Below, in pieces: positions 19,476-26,616 of a DNA stretch of 64,000 bases. Position 1 is the stretch's first letter. Each line of letters starts with the position of its first letter. Under the pieces are notes generated by a model that saw only the letters and a program-made list of their open reading frames with translations, was not told where the DNA came from and searched no databases. Made by a program: the position numbers and the translations under genes. The DNA comes from Primorskyibacter flagellatus (GTDB lineage: Bacteria > Pseudomonadota > Alphaproteobacteria > Rhodobacterales > Rhodobacteraceae), in contig NZ_BMFJ01000001.1 of the NCBI RefSeq assembly GCF_014638275.1, forward strand, positions 868,001 through 932,000, read 5' to 3'.

Positions 19476-19931
19476 TCAGCCGCCCCCGTTGGTGATCTGG
19501 ACATTGGTGACGTCCGCCCCGCGCAGCGCCTGCATGGCAGTTGCGACGTCCTGCACGCGGGCCTCCGTCCCGATGATGAGAACGACGGCGCCGGGGTCGT
19601 CCTGGCTGCCAAGCGCCTCTGCCAGATCGGGGAGCTGGTCGGTTTCGTAGGTCTGGCCGCCGGTGGTGACGGTGCCGCTGCCAAGCGTCCAGAGTGTCAC
19701 GCGCCCGCCGCGCTGTGCGGGCTGGCTGGCCGGGGCGTCACCAGACCCTGCGACGCCCGAGTTCTCCGCCGCCGGTTCCGACGCGGTGCGCAGGGTGATC
19801 AGCGAATAGGGCGTGAGGCTGGTGGACAGCATGAAGAAGATCAGCAGCTGGAACATCGCATCGGCAAGAGGCGTCAGCGCGAAGCGGTAGCTGCGCTTGC
19901 GTTCCGGCAGGGCTGATCCGAGTCCGCTCAT
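19476..19931 (-). CDS. ExbD/TolR-family motor protein (canonical Asp)
   Basis: 151 residues from the ATG at 19931, chosen because it lies just after the exbB stop (19942); an in-frame ATG at 19976 would overlap exbB. The helix TPLADAMFQLLIFFML has the conserved Asp used for proton translocation by ExbB-ExbD, TolQ-TolR and MotA-MotB motors. A Gly/Ser/Gln-rich linker follows, and then a small periplasmic domain. Second gene of the motor trio; it pairs with the ExbB-like protein in the inner membrane. Confidence 0.88.
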   Translation of the reverse strand: MSGLGSALPERKRSYRFALTPLADAMFQLLIFFMLSTSLTPYSLITLRTASEPAAENSGVAGSGDAPASQPAQRGGRVTLWTLGSGTVTTGGQTYETDQLPDLAEALGSQDDPGAVVLIIGTEARVQDVATAMQALRGADVTNVQITNGGG

Positions 19932-19941
19932 CGGCTGCGCG

Positions 19942-20577
19942 TCAGGCGGATTTGGCGTTCGGATCGACGCGGCCATAGATGGCGGCGGACATCAGGGCCT
20001 CCATCAGGTTGCGCTCGCGGTCGATGCGGCCCTCAAGCCAGGTGGCAATGAAGAAGGCAACCAGCGCGATGGCCAGCCCGGCGGCGGTTGTGGTGAGCGC
20101 GACGTAGATGCCCGAAGCAAGCAGCGTCGGGTCCACCGCGCCATCTGTCACGGCAAGCACGGAGAAGGCGTCGATCATCCCGACCACGGTGCCAAGCAGC
20201 CCCAGCATCGGCGCGGCCTGCACCACCATGTCGAGCGAGCGCATCCGTTCGGAGAGCGAGGCGAGTTCGATCAGCGCGGTCTGGCGCGACAGTTCCTCGG
20301 CATAGCTGACGTCGTTCGGGCGCGCCTGGATGCCGGAGAAAACCGCCTGAAGCACGCGGGAGAGCACGGACTTCCGCCGCCCGGCGCTGCGGATCGCGTC
20401 GTCCACGCGGCCGTTGAGCCAGTCGTCGAGGATTTTCTCGGCCTCCTTCCTGCGTCCGACGCCGAGACGCGCGAACTGGATCAGCTTGAACAGGCCGATG
20501 GAGAGGGCGAATAGCGACAGGATCGCGAGGGTTCCGTAAACGAGGTAGGAGGCAAGCTGGAAAACGGTCAGGGTCAT
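19942..20577 (-). CDS. MotA/TolQ/ExbB-family proton channel protein
   Basis: 211 residues with three transmembrane segments: ~8-30, then the conserved APMLGLLGTVVGMIDAF (~120-137), and LTTTAAGLAIALVAFFIATW (~160-180). The Thr-rich TLGLLGTV-like and TTTAAGLAIA motifs line the proton path in this family. It forms the stator pentamer around the ExbD dimer. It lies between a small periplasmic protein and the two exbD genes in one reverse operon embedded in the T6SS island, which suggests a dedicated motor rather than the housekeeping TolQ or iron-uptake ExbB. Confidence 0.9.
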   Translation of the reverse strand: MTLTVFQLASYLVYGTLAILSLFALSIGLFKLIQFARLGVGRRKEAEKILDDWLNGRVDDAIRSAGRRKSVLSRVLQAVFSGIQARPNDVSYAEELSRQTALIELASLSERMRSLDMVVQAAPMLGLLGTVVGMIDAFSVLAVTDGAVDPTLLASGIYVALTTTAAGLAIALVAFFIATWLEGRIDRERNLMEALMSAAIYGRVDPNAKSA

Positions 20578-20610
20578 GAAGGGTCCGGCGGGAATACGGT
20601 GAGGGCGGCG

Positions 20611-21054
20611 TCAGAGGCCGAGGGCGATGTCGGTGCGGGAAGAAACGGTGAGGCCCGAAAGGCAGGCGCCGCTGTCCTCCGCGCTGCCCGCAATCTTGCA
20701 GGTGGCGACGTCGTTCACCACGATCTCGGAGATGTCGGCGCAGGCCAGCGGCAGATTGTACTGTGCAAACCGGCGCTTGCCGGTGTCGAGCGCGCCAAGC
20801 GGCAGGGCCAGCATGTTCTGGAACACACCGTTCGCGTCAATCACGGCGAGGCGCAGGGTGATCTCCGCAAGGCTGTCGGGCAGGTTGTTCTGGCCGAAAA
20901 AGACCATCTGGCAGGTGCCGTCGCCGCCTTCGCTGATGCGGTTGAGTTCGAGGACAAGCCCCTCGGTCGCGGTGGTGTCCTGTGCGGGGGCGGGCGCTGC
21001 GGCGATCAAGGCGAGGCCAAGGGCAAGCGGCAGACTGGGCGGGCGGCTCGACAT
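20611..21054 (-). CDS. Small secreted periplasmic protein of the motor operon
   Basis: 147 residues from the ATG at 21054, which has a strong AAGGGGA ribosome binding site. A signal peptide (PLALGLALIAAAPAPA then QD) is followed by ~120 residues with four Cys (GTCQMVFF, PLACADI, ATCKI, GACL), probably two disulfides. No lipobox, so it is not an obvious TssJ. No family recognised. It starts the group with exbB (33-bp gap), so a periplasmic partner of the motor or the TonB-like protein is a reasonable inference. Confidence 0.7.
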   Translation of the reverse strand: MSSRPPSLPLALGLALIAAAPAPAQDTTATEGLVLELNRISEGGDGTCQMVFFGQNNLPDSLAEITLRLAVIDANGVFQNMLALPLGALDTGKRRFAQYNLPLACADISEIVVNDVATCKIAGSAEDSGACLSGLTVSSRTDIALGL

Positions 21055-21186
21055 GAAATCCCCTTCAAAGCAAACGCATTCGGGGGCAATTAGGGTCAGC
21101 GGCCCTAAACGAGTCAACAGCGGATTTGGGGAATCAGGGGGATCGCGAAGTCTGCGAGGCCGGGGCGCATCCCCCGGATCACGCGG

Positions 21187-21714
21187 TCAGCGGTAGACGC
21201 CGACGAGGAACTTGGGGGTGTCGACCGGCAGGGCAGGCACATCGACCGGCTTGACCATCGCGTAAGTCGCCGGGGCGACGTAGACCGGACGCGGTTTCAC
21301 GCCCTGTGTCGAAGTGGTGACGCGCTTGCCCGACACCGCGGGTGCGGCGGCTTCGGCCACGGTCATTTCGGACCCAGTCCGCGCAAGCGGGCGCTTGGAC
21401 GCGGCGACGATCTGGCTGCCGTTGTCCTGCGCAGCGGCATCAAGGCTGTTGCGGTCGACGGCGGGAAGCTGGCCGGGCGCCTGCACGACCAGGCGCGGGG
21501 CGTTTGCGGTCGGTGCGGCGCGATCCGCCTTGGGCATCGCCAAGGCGGAGGTGCGTTCGGTTTCGACACGCGGCAGGTCACGGTAGGAGGATACGGTCAC
21601 GTCCCCGCCCAGTGCGCCAAAGCCCATTGCGGTGCTGTGTGCCTGAGACAGACCAAGGCCGCCTGCAATTGACAGGCCGATCAGGGTGGAGGATATGAAG
21701 AGCGTGCGTATCAT
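21187..21714 (-). CDS. Secreted protein of unknown function, possibly leaderless
   Basis: 175 residues. A clear signal peptide (LFISSTLIGLSIAGGLGLSQA) is followed by a low-complexity Ala/Val/Pro/Lys-rich chain ending in VDVPALPVDTPKFLVGVYR. No domain recognised. There is no Shine-Dalgarno before the ATG, and a TATATT hexamer ends only 7 bp upstream of it, so a leaderless transcript is possible. It diverges from the DUF1036 gene across a 94-bp region with paired inverted repeats. Confidence 0.6.
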   Translation of the reverse strand: MIRTLFISSTLIGLSIAGGLGLSQAHSTAMGFGALGGDVTVSSYRDLPRVETERTSALAMPKADRAAPTANAPRLVVQAPGQLPAVDRNSLDAAAQDNGSQIVAASKRPLARTGSEMTVAEAAAPAVSGKRVTTSTQGVKPRPVYVAPATYAMVKPVDVPALPVDTPKFLVGVYR

Positions 21715-21758
21715 GGTCTACAATATAGCATGCACAGGGCCTGTTTCCACATTGGCGA

Positions 21759-21797
21759 TTCCGGAAAGACCGGAAAAAATCAAATTCCGTAGCGGAA
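21759..21797. promoter_or_regulatory. Two inverted repeats in a divergent control region
   Basis: TTCCGG-N5-CCGGAA at 21759-21775 is followed by TTCCG-N3-CGGAA at 21785-21797. Both share the TTCCG/CGGAA arms and lie between divergent genes starting at 21714 (-) and 21809 (+). The arrangement resembles a double operator. The second repeat overlaps the ribosome binding region of the forward gene. Confidence 0.45.
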
Positions 21798-21808
21798 AAT
21801 TGCCGTCG

Positions 21809-22300
21809 ATGGTGAAGTTCCTTTATTTCCAGTGGCTTGCGCATTTCGGGGGCGTTGCGTCCGAGTCACAGCGGCGCATTTCCGCGCGTTCCGGTGCCAT
21901 ATTCGGCGGTTTTCTGGCGGTGCTGCTTGCCGGGACGCCGCAGTCGGCACGGGCGAATTTCCAGTTCTGCAACCAGACGCTCGACGTGGTGAACGTGGCG
22001 GTCGGACAGTGGGACGTGGATGAATGGGAAAGCTCTGGCTGGTGGACCGTGGGGCCGAACCAGTGCGCCAATCTGATCGAACACACGCTGACCGCGCGCT
22101 ATGTCTATGTCTTTGCGCGCGACGTCTTCAACAAGGCGGTGCTGGCAGGGGACACGACCATGTGCATCGATCCGGGCGAATTCCGCCTGCGCGGCGGAGA
22201 GGACTGTTTGGTCAACGGCCACATCCCGGCACAGTTCTACGAGGTCGACACCCGCCGGTCGGAACGCTGGACATTTTATCTGAGCGAACCGGCTCGCTAG
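21809..22300 (+). CDS. DUF1036 family secreted protein
   Basis: 163 residues from the ATG at 21809, preceded by AGCGGAAA; longer in-frame starts have no ribosome binding site. After a signal anchor (GAIFGGFLAVLLAGTPQSARA) comes FQFCNQTLDVVNVAVG, WESSGWWTVGPNQCA and ARYVYVFARD, the Cys/Trp pattern of DUF1036 proteins, usually secreted or membrane-associated with unknown role. Members occur near envelope genes in alphaproteobacteria. Here it lies between the motor operon and the wall hydrolase. Confidence 0.8.
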   Translation: MVKFLYFQWLAHFGGVASESQRRISARSGAIFGGFLAVLLAGTPQSARANFQFCNQTLDVVNVAVGQWDVDEWESSGWWTVGPNQCANLIEHTLTARYVYVFARDVFNKAVLAGDTTMCIDPGEFRLRGGEDCLVNGHIPAQFYEVDTRRSERWTFYLSEPAR

Positions 22301-22383
22301 GGCGTCCGCTTCGCTTGCTGCACAGAACCTCGCGGCCTATACTCGGCGCGAACCCCGATCCGGGACCTGCCAGAGGACCAAGC

Positions 22384-23193
22384 GTGCCGAACCCCCTGCC
22401 GAACCTGCTGCGCGGTGTTGTCGCCGCTGTCACCCTGCCGGTGCTGGCGGGGCAGGCTGCGGCGCAGAACCTGGTGATCGAACCGATCCTGATGGACGTG
22501 GATGCCGCCGGGCCGGTCGCGGCCGAACCCGTGCTCTTCGCCGCCTACGAAGCTCCCGCTGCCGCGCCGCGTCTTGGCGGGGCGACGTTGCAGCGCGCGG
22601 CGCTCAAGGTTGCTCCGGGGCGGCCGCAGCCGTCGATCATCGTCGGGCTGATCGATCCAGGCGCGGAGGAAGATTTCGGCGTGGAAACGCTGCTTCCCGC
22701 CACGGTGGACCAGTTCGGCTTTGCCTTCGACGATCTCGTCAAGCGCGCCGCCATGCGCGCCGAGGACCCGGAGATGTTCCGCAAGCTGGTAGAGGGCGGC
22801 CATCTTGACCCGCCGGTCGGTGAGGAAGCCCGCGCGCTGCAGACCGAAATGGCGCGGATGAGCTGCTATCGCATGGGCATCGACGGCCAGTGGGGTCCGG
22901 GATCGCGCCGCTCCGTCGACAGCTACTTCGAAACGCTGGACAACGGGCTGACGCGGACCGAGGAGGACGCGACGCCGGAACTGTTCCGCACGGTGCTGCT
23001 GAACGGCGACGTGGACTGCCCGGTGCCGGTGGCGGCCAGCCCCGCGCCGCGGGCATCGTCGTCCACCTCATCCCGTCCCGCCGCGACATCGACGGCGCGG
23101 CAGTCGACCCCGCGTGCAGCGCCCGCTCCGGCGGCGAAGCCTGCGACCAACACCGGCCGGCTCGGTCGGCTTGGAACGGGCGTTCTGCGCTAG
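22384..23193 (+). CDS. Secreted protein with peptidoglycan-binding-like motif
   Basis: 269 residues from a GTG at 22384 with GAGGA about 9 bp upstream. A signal peptide (VVAAVTLPVLAGQAAAQ) is followed by a region with no recognised fold, and then CYRMGIDGQWGPGSRRSVD, which has the DGxWGPxSRxAV pattern of the PG_binding_1 repeat. The C-terminus is Ala/Pro/Ser/Thr-rich and disordered. Likely periplasmic and wall-associated. It lies 79 bp before the M23 hydrolase gene and may target or regulate it. Confidence 0.6.
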   Translation: MPNPLPNLLRGVVAAVTLPVLAGQAAAQNLVIEPILMDVDAAGPVAAEPVLFAAYEAPAAAPRLGGATLQRAALKVAPGRPQPSIIVGLIDPGAEEDFGVETLLPATVDQFGFAFDDLVKRAAMRAEDPEMFRKLVEGGHLDPPVGEEARALQTEMARMSCYRMGIDGQWGPGSRRSVDSYFETLDNGLTRTEEDATPELFRTVLLNGDVDCPVPVAASPAPRASSSTSSRPAATSTARQSTPRAAPAPAAKPATNTGRLGRLGTGVLR

Positions 23194-23272
23194 GACCGGA
23201 GGGCGGGGACGTGCAGGGCAGGTTTCCCCAGCTTTGGTCCGGACCATCCCGGAACCGCCGCCCTGATCCCGC

Positions 23273-25624
23273 ATGAGCTATGACGTCGACCCCAGTTTCC
23301 GTGGCTCCGGCAGGAAATGGCGGCGGCGGCGGCAATGGCGACTGGTCCGGCGGGTGCTGGGCGGGGTCGCGGTGCTTGGGCTGCTTGGCTTTGGCGGGGT
23401 GATGATGTTCGGCGGTCCGGGCGATCCGGAATATGCGTCCGGAAACGCGGGTGACGGCGGGGGCCTTGGCGACGACGAGGAACTGGTGCAGACGCAGGAA
23501 TCGGCGGATGCAGGCATCACCGTGGCGGCGGCTGCGGCGGATGTGTTCCTCGACATTCGCGGCGAGCCGATGATCCTGACGCTGGCGACCGGGCCGGGGC
23601 GGGGCGGGCGCAAGATGATCCTGTCGGCCCCTCTCGACCCAGACCGTGCGCGCGCGGGAACTGAGGTGGTGGCGCTGAACGACACGCTGCTCGACGCGTC
23701 GCAGCAGGTGCAGCTGACCATTCCGTCTTCCAGCGCGGACCTCGCCGCCTTCCAGGCGCGGCGCGCGACGGCCTTTGAGTCGGAACCGGCGGACTCCGCC
23801 CCGGTCGAGGACCTGGGAGAGGTGGAGGAGGGTTCCATCGTCACAGTGCAGGACGGGGATGCAAGCTGGGGCGAGGTTCTGGGCGGGGACGGCACCGGCT
23901 CGACCGAGGTCAGCTATGTCGAGACGGTGATCGAGAACACCACGACCGAGCGCGGCGCCATCCCGGGCGAGGCGCGGTCGGTGCTGTTCCGTGACGACGT
24001 GACCCGGCTGAGCGCGGACAAGGACCTGAAGACCGTGCTCGAGGAATTCGGGGTCGAGACGGAGGAGGCCGAGCGCACGGTGCAGGCCCTGACACGCCGG
24101 GCGGAAGAGGCGGGCAGGGACCCGGGCCCGATGGTGTCGCTGGTCGCCGGGGGGCTGGTCGCGATCCGGATGACCGAAACCCGGCCCGGCGCGCAGATCC
24201 TGCAGCTGTCCATCTATGCCCCGACCGGATACCTCGTCAGTATGGCGCAGCCGGGGCCGGGGCGGTTCGACCTCGCCTCCGATCCGTGGTTCAACGACAA
24301 CCTGCTTCTCAAGGCCGGGCGGGCGCAGCGGCGCAGCAGCGAACGGGGAGAGGTGCGGCTGAAGGATGCGGTCTACACCACCGCGCTGCGCAACGGGGTG
24401 CCCTCGGACCTCGTCGGGGAAATGATGGTGATGCTGGCGCGGGTGCAGGACCTTGACCAGATCGCGGGTGAGGAAGACCGGTTCCGCCTGCTCTACAAGA
24501 CCGGGTCGGAGGGGGCGCCTGCGGGGCGGATCCTCTATGCCTCGCTCTCGGGGCCGCAGATTTCGCTGGACTGCTACGTGGTGACGCGGGCGGACGATGC
24601 AGGCCTGTTCGAATGTTTCGATCCGAACGGGACCGGCGGGATTTCCGGCGGCGGCGCGGGGCTTGGTCCCGGTTTCGTGGTGCCGGTCGCGGGGACCAAG
24701 ACCAGCGGCTTCGGCCCGCGCATGCATCCGGTGCTGGGACGGATCATCAACCACAACGGCGTCGACTGGGGCGCACCGACGGGCACGCCGGTGCACGCCA
24801 CCGCCGGCGGTCGCATATCCCGCGCAAACCGGTCGGACAGCTACGGCAACATCGTCTACATCGACCACCCGGGAGGGGTGCAGAGCCGCTACGCCCACCT
24901 CGACAAGTTCGCGACGGGACTGAAGGAGGGGCAGAGCGTGGATGCGGGGCAGCTGATCGGCTTTGTCGGCACCACGGGCCGGTCCACCGGGCCGCACCTG
25001 CATTTCGAGATCATCATGAACGGCACACCGGTCGATCCGCTGACACTTGGCGCGTCGCAGGGCGGCGGCGGTGCGGTGGAGGCGCTGGTCAACCGGATCA
25101 TCCAGGTGGAAAGCGCGGGCAATGCGCGCGCCAAGAACACACGGTCGACAGCGACGGGACTGGGGCAGTTCATCGACTCCACCTGGCTTCGGATGATGCG
25201 CACCTACCGGCCCGACCTGGTCAAGAGCCTCAGCCAGCAGGAGCTTCTGGACCTGCGTTTCGATCCGGGGATGAGCCGCACCATGGTCACCAACCTCGCC
25301 CGCGAGAACGAGGCCTTCCTGCGCGGACGGCGGCACGAGATCACGTCGGGGCGGCTGTACCTTGCCCACTTCCTCGGACCGGCGGGGGCGGACGTGGCGC
25401 TGCGAGCGGATCCGTCGGCAACGGTGCTGGCGGTGATGGGTTCGGGGGTGGTCAACGCCAACCCCTTCCTGCGCGACAAGACGATCCGCGACCTGACCGA
25501 CTGGGCCGACCGCAAGATGAACAGCGCCCCCGCGCGGAGTTCCGTCGTCTCTGCCCCGCGGGTGGTGCCGGCGGCAGTGACGGCGTTCAAGGAAGCGGTG
25601 GACAAATTCTGGGAGGCTCTCTAG
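23273..25624 (+). CDS. Membrane-anchored bifunctional peptidoglycan hydrolase: M23 endopeptidase plus lytic transglycosylase
   Basis: 783 residues. A basic N-terminus (RKWRRRRQWRLVRR) and one transmembrane helix (~28-46) anchor it with the rest in the periplasm. A ~400-residue middle region resembles the N-terminal part of MepM/ShyA-type M23 peptidases. Residues ~475-590 are the LytM domain with zinc-site motifs INHNGVDWG and GPHLHFEI. From ~605, QVESAGNARAKN and GLGQFIDSTW match the lytic transglycosylase SLT fold with its catalytic Glu. One chain could therefore cut both peptide crosslinks and glycans. T6SS assembly needs local wall opening, so a housekeeping role for this T6SS is inferred; an exported effector is less likely given the membrane anchor. 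Confidence 0.85.
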   Translation: MSYDVDPSFRGSGRKWRRRRQWRLVRRVLGGVAVLGLLGFGGVMMFGGPGDPEYASGNAGDGGGLGDDEELVQTQESADAGITVAAAAADVFLDIRGEPMILTLATGPGRGGRKMILSAPLDPDRARAGTEVVALNDTLLDASQQVQLTIPSSSADLAAFQARRATAFESEPADSAPVEDLGEVEEGSIVTVQDGDASWGEVLGGDGTGSTEVSYVETVIENTTTERGAIPGEARSVLFRDDVTRLSADKDLKTVLEEFGVETEEAERTVQALTRRAEEAGRDPGPMVSLVAGGLVAIRMTETRPGAQILQLSIYAPTGYLVSMAQPGPGRFDLASDPWFNDNLLLKAGRAQRRSSERGEVRLKDAVYTTALRNGVPSDLVGEMMVMLARVQDLDQIAGEEDRFRLLYKTGSEGAPAGRILYASLSGPQISLDCYVVTRADDAGLFECFDPNGTGGISGGGAGLGPGFVVPVAGTKTSGFGPRMHPVLGRIINHNGVDWGAPTGTPVHATAGGRISRANRSDSYGNIVYIDHPGGVQSRYAHLDKFATGLKEGQSVDAGQLIGFVGTTGRSTGPHLHFEIIMNGTPVDPLTLGASQGGGGAVEALVNRIIQVESAGNARAKNTRSTATGLGQFIDSTWLRMMRTYRPDLVKSLSQQELLDLRFDPGMSRTMVTNLARENEAFLRGRRHEITSGRLYLAHFLGPAGADVALRADPSATVLAVMGSGVVNANPFLRDKTIRDLTDWADRKMNSAPARSSVVSAPRVVPAAVTAFKEAVDKFWEAL

Positions 25625-25676
25625 GCTTTCCGCCAAGTCAATTTGTCAAGTCTTTTCATAGCGTATGAGGTCGATC

Positions 25677-26534
25677 ATGGGTGGCGGAACGATCAAGCTT
25701 GCGGAGAGCCCGATCGGGGCTCGGACCAACCACAGCATCGGGGTATTGAGCCCGGCCAGCTGCGGGGCCTTGCGTGACAAGGTGGCCAACATCGAACGCA
25801 CGATCCGCGCCGCCGAAAAGCGCATGGACGAGGAGCTGGCACATGTCGAGTACATGATGCGGCTGAACGCAGGCCTCTTCACCGCCAACATCGTGCGCGA
25901 TACCTGCACGGCCTTTCTGGACCTCGGGGCGTCGATTGCCGGGATGATGGGACTGAAACAGGTTGAAGCGACCGCCAAGGCCGGGATCACCGCCATAGAC
26001 ACGGTGAAGCTGGGGGGCGAGGTCTACATGGGCCAGAAGTCCTGGGGACAGGCGGCGATCGAAGGCGCGGACCTCGGGGCCAAGCATCTGCCATTCGGCA
26101 GGATGGTGCCCGGTGGCGGCAATCCGGCGGACGCGGCGGCACTGGCCTTCGCGACGCAGAAGGTGACAAAGACGGGCAAGTTCGGCGCAGACCTCGCCTC
26201 CGCCCCGTCCGACGAGAAATCAAGGGCCACGGTGCGCTTTCTCGCGGACAGCATCACCTCGACCTCCGGCCTGATCCAGGAGGGGATCAAGGGGCCCAAC
26301 CCGAAGGGTGCCGGCTTCCTCGGCGCGTTCAACGGAGCCGTCGGCGTGGTGATGGCGGCAGAGAACTACGACGTGAACATGACCAAGGCGATGGACAGCT
26401 ATTTCGAGGAACGTGGCAACCTCGAGGTCAAGGCGATGGAAATCCGCTTCCGTTTCAAGCGCAAGATCGCGCCCTTCCTGGCCGAGACCGACCGGCTGGC
26501 GAAGGAGCTCGAGGGGTGTGCGCCGGCGGGGTGA
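25677..26534 (+). CDS. Unknown protein between the wall hydrolase and clpV
   Basis: 285 residues from the ATG at 25677, preceded by GAGG at 6 bp; an ATG at 25665 is also in frame. No signal peptide and no domain recognised. It has an early charged helix (NIERTIRAAEKRMDEELAH), small-residue hydrophobic stretches (DLGASIAGMMGL and GFLGAFNGAVGVVMAAENY) and a C-terminal charged coil. The mix of soluble helices and glycine-rich amphipathic segments is seen in some secreted T6SS proteins, but nothing identifies it as an effector. It is convergent with tssH. Confidence 0.6.
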   Translation: MGGGTIKLAESPIGARTNHSIGVLSPASCGALRDKVANIERTIRAAEKRMDEELAHVEYMMRLNAGLFTANIVRDTCTAFLDLGASIAGMMGLKQVEATAKAGITAIDTVKLGGEVYMGQKSWGQAAIEGADLGAKHLPFGRMVPGGGNPADAAALAFATQKVTKTGKFGADLASAPSDEKSRATVRFLADSITSTSGLIQEGIKGPNPKGAGFLGAFNGAVGVVMAAENYDVNMTKAMDSYFEERGNLEVKAMEIRFRFKRKIAPFLAETDRLAKELEGCAPAG

Positions 26535-26616
26535 GATTGAAGGCAGATACCGGACGCCCGAAGCAGGCGCCGGACGGAACAGTCAACCCGAGCCAGTGCA
26601 GCGGCAGGTTCGCACG

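Noticed and set aside
20611..21054. The small periplasmic protein as TssJ
   Set aside because: It has a signal peptidase I type cleavage region and no lipobox Cys; nothing else matches TssJ.
26535..26616. Bidirectional terminator between the unknown gene and tssH
   Set aside because: Only an imperfect CCGG...CCGG stem without a T run could be found.
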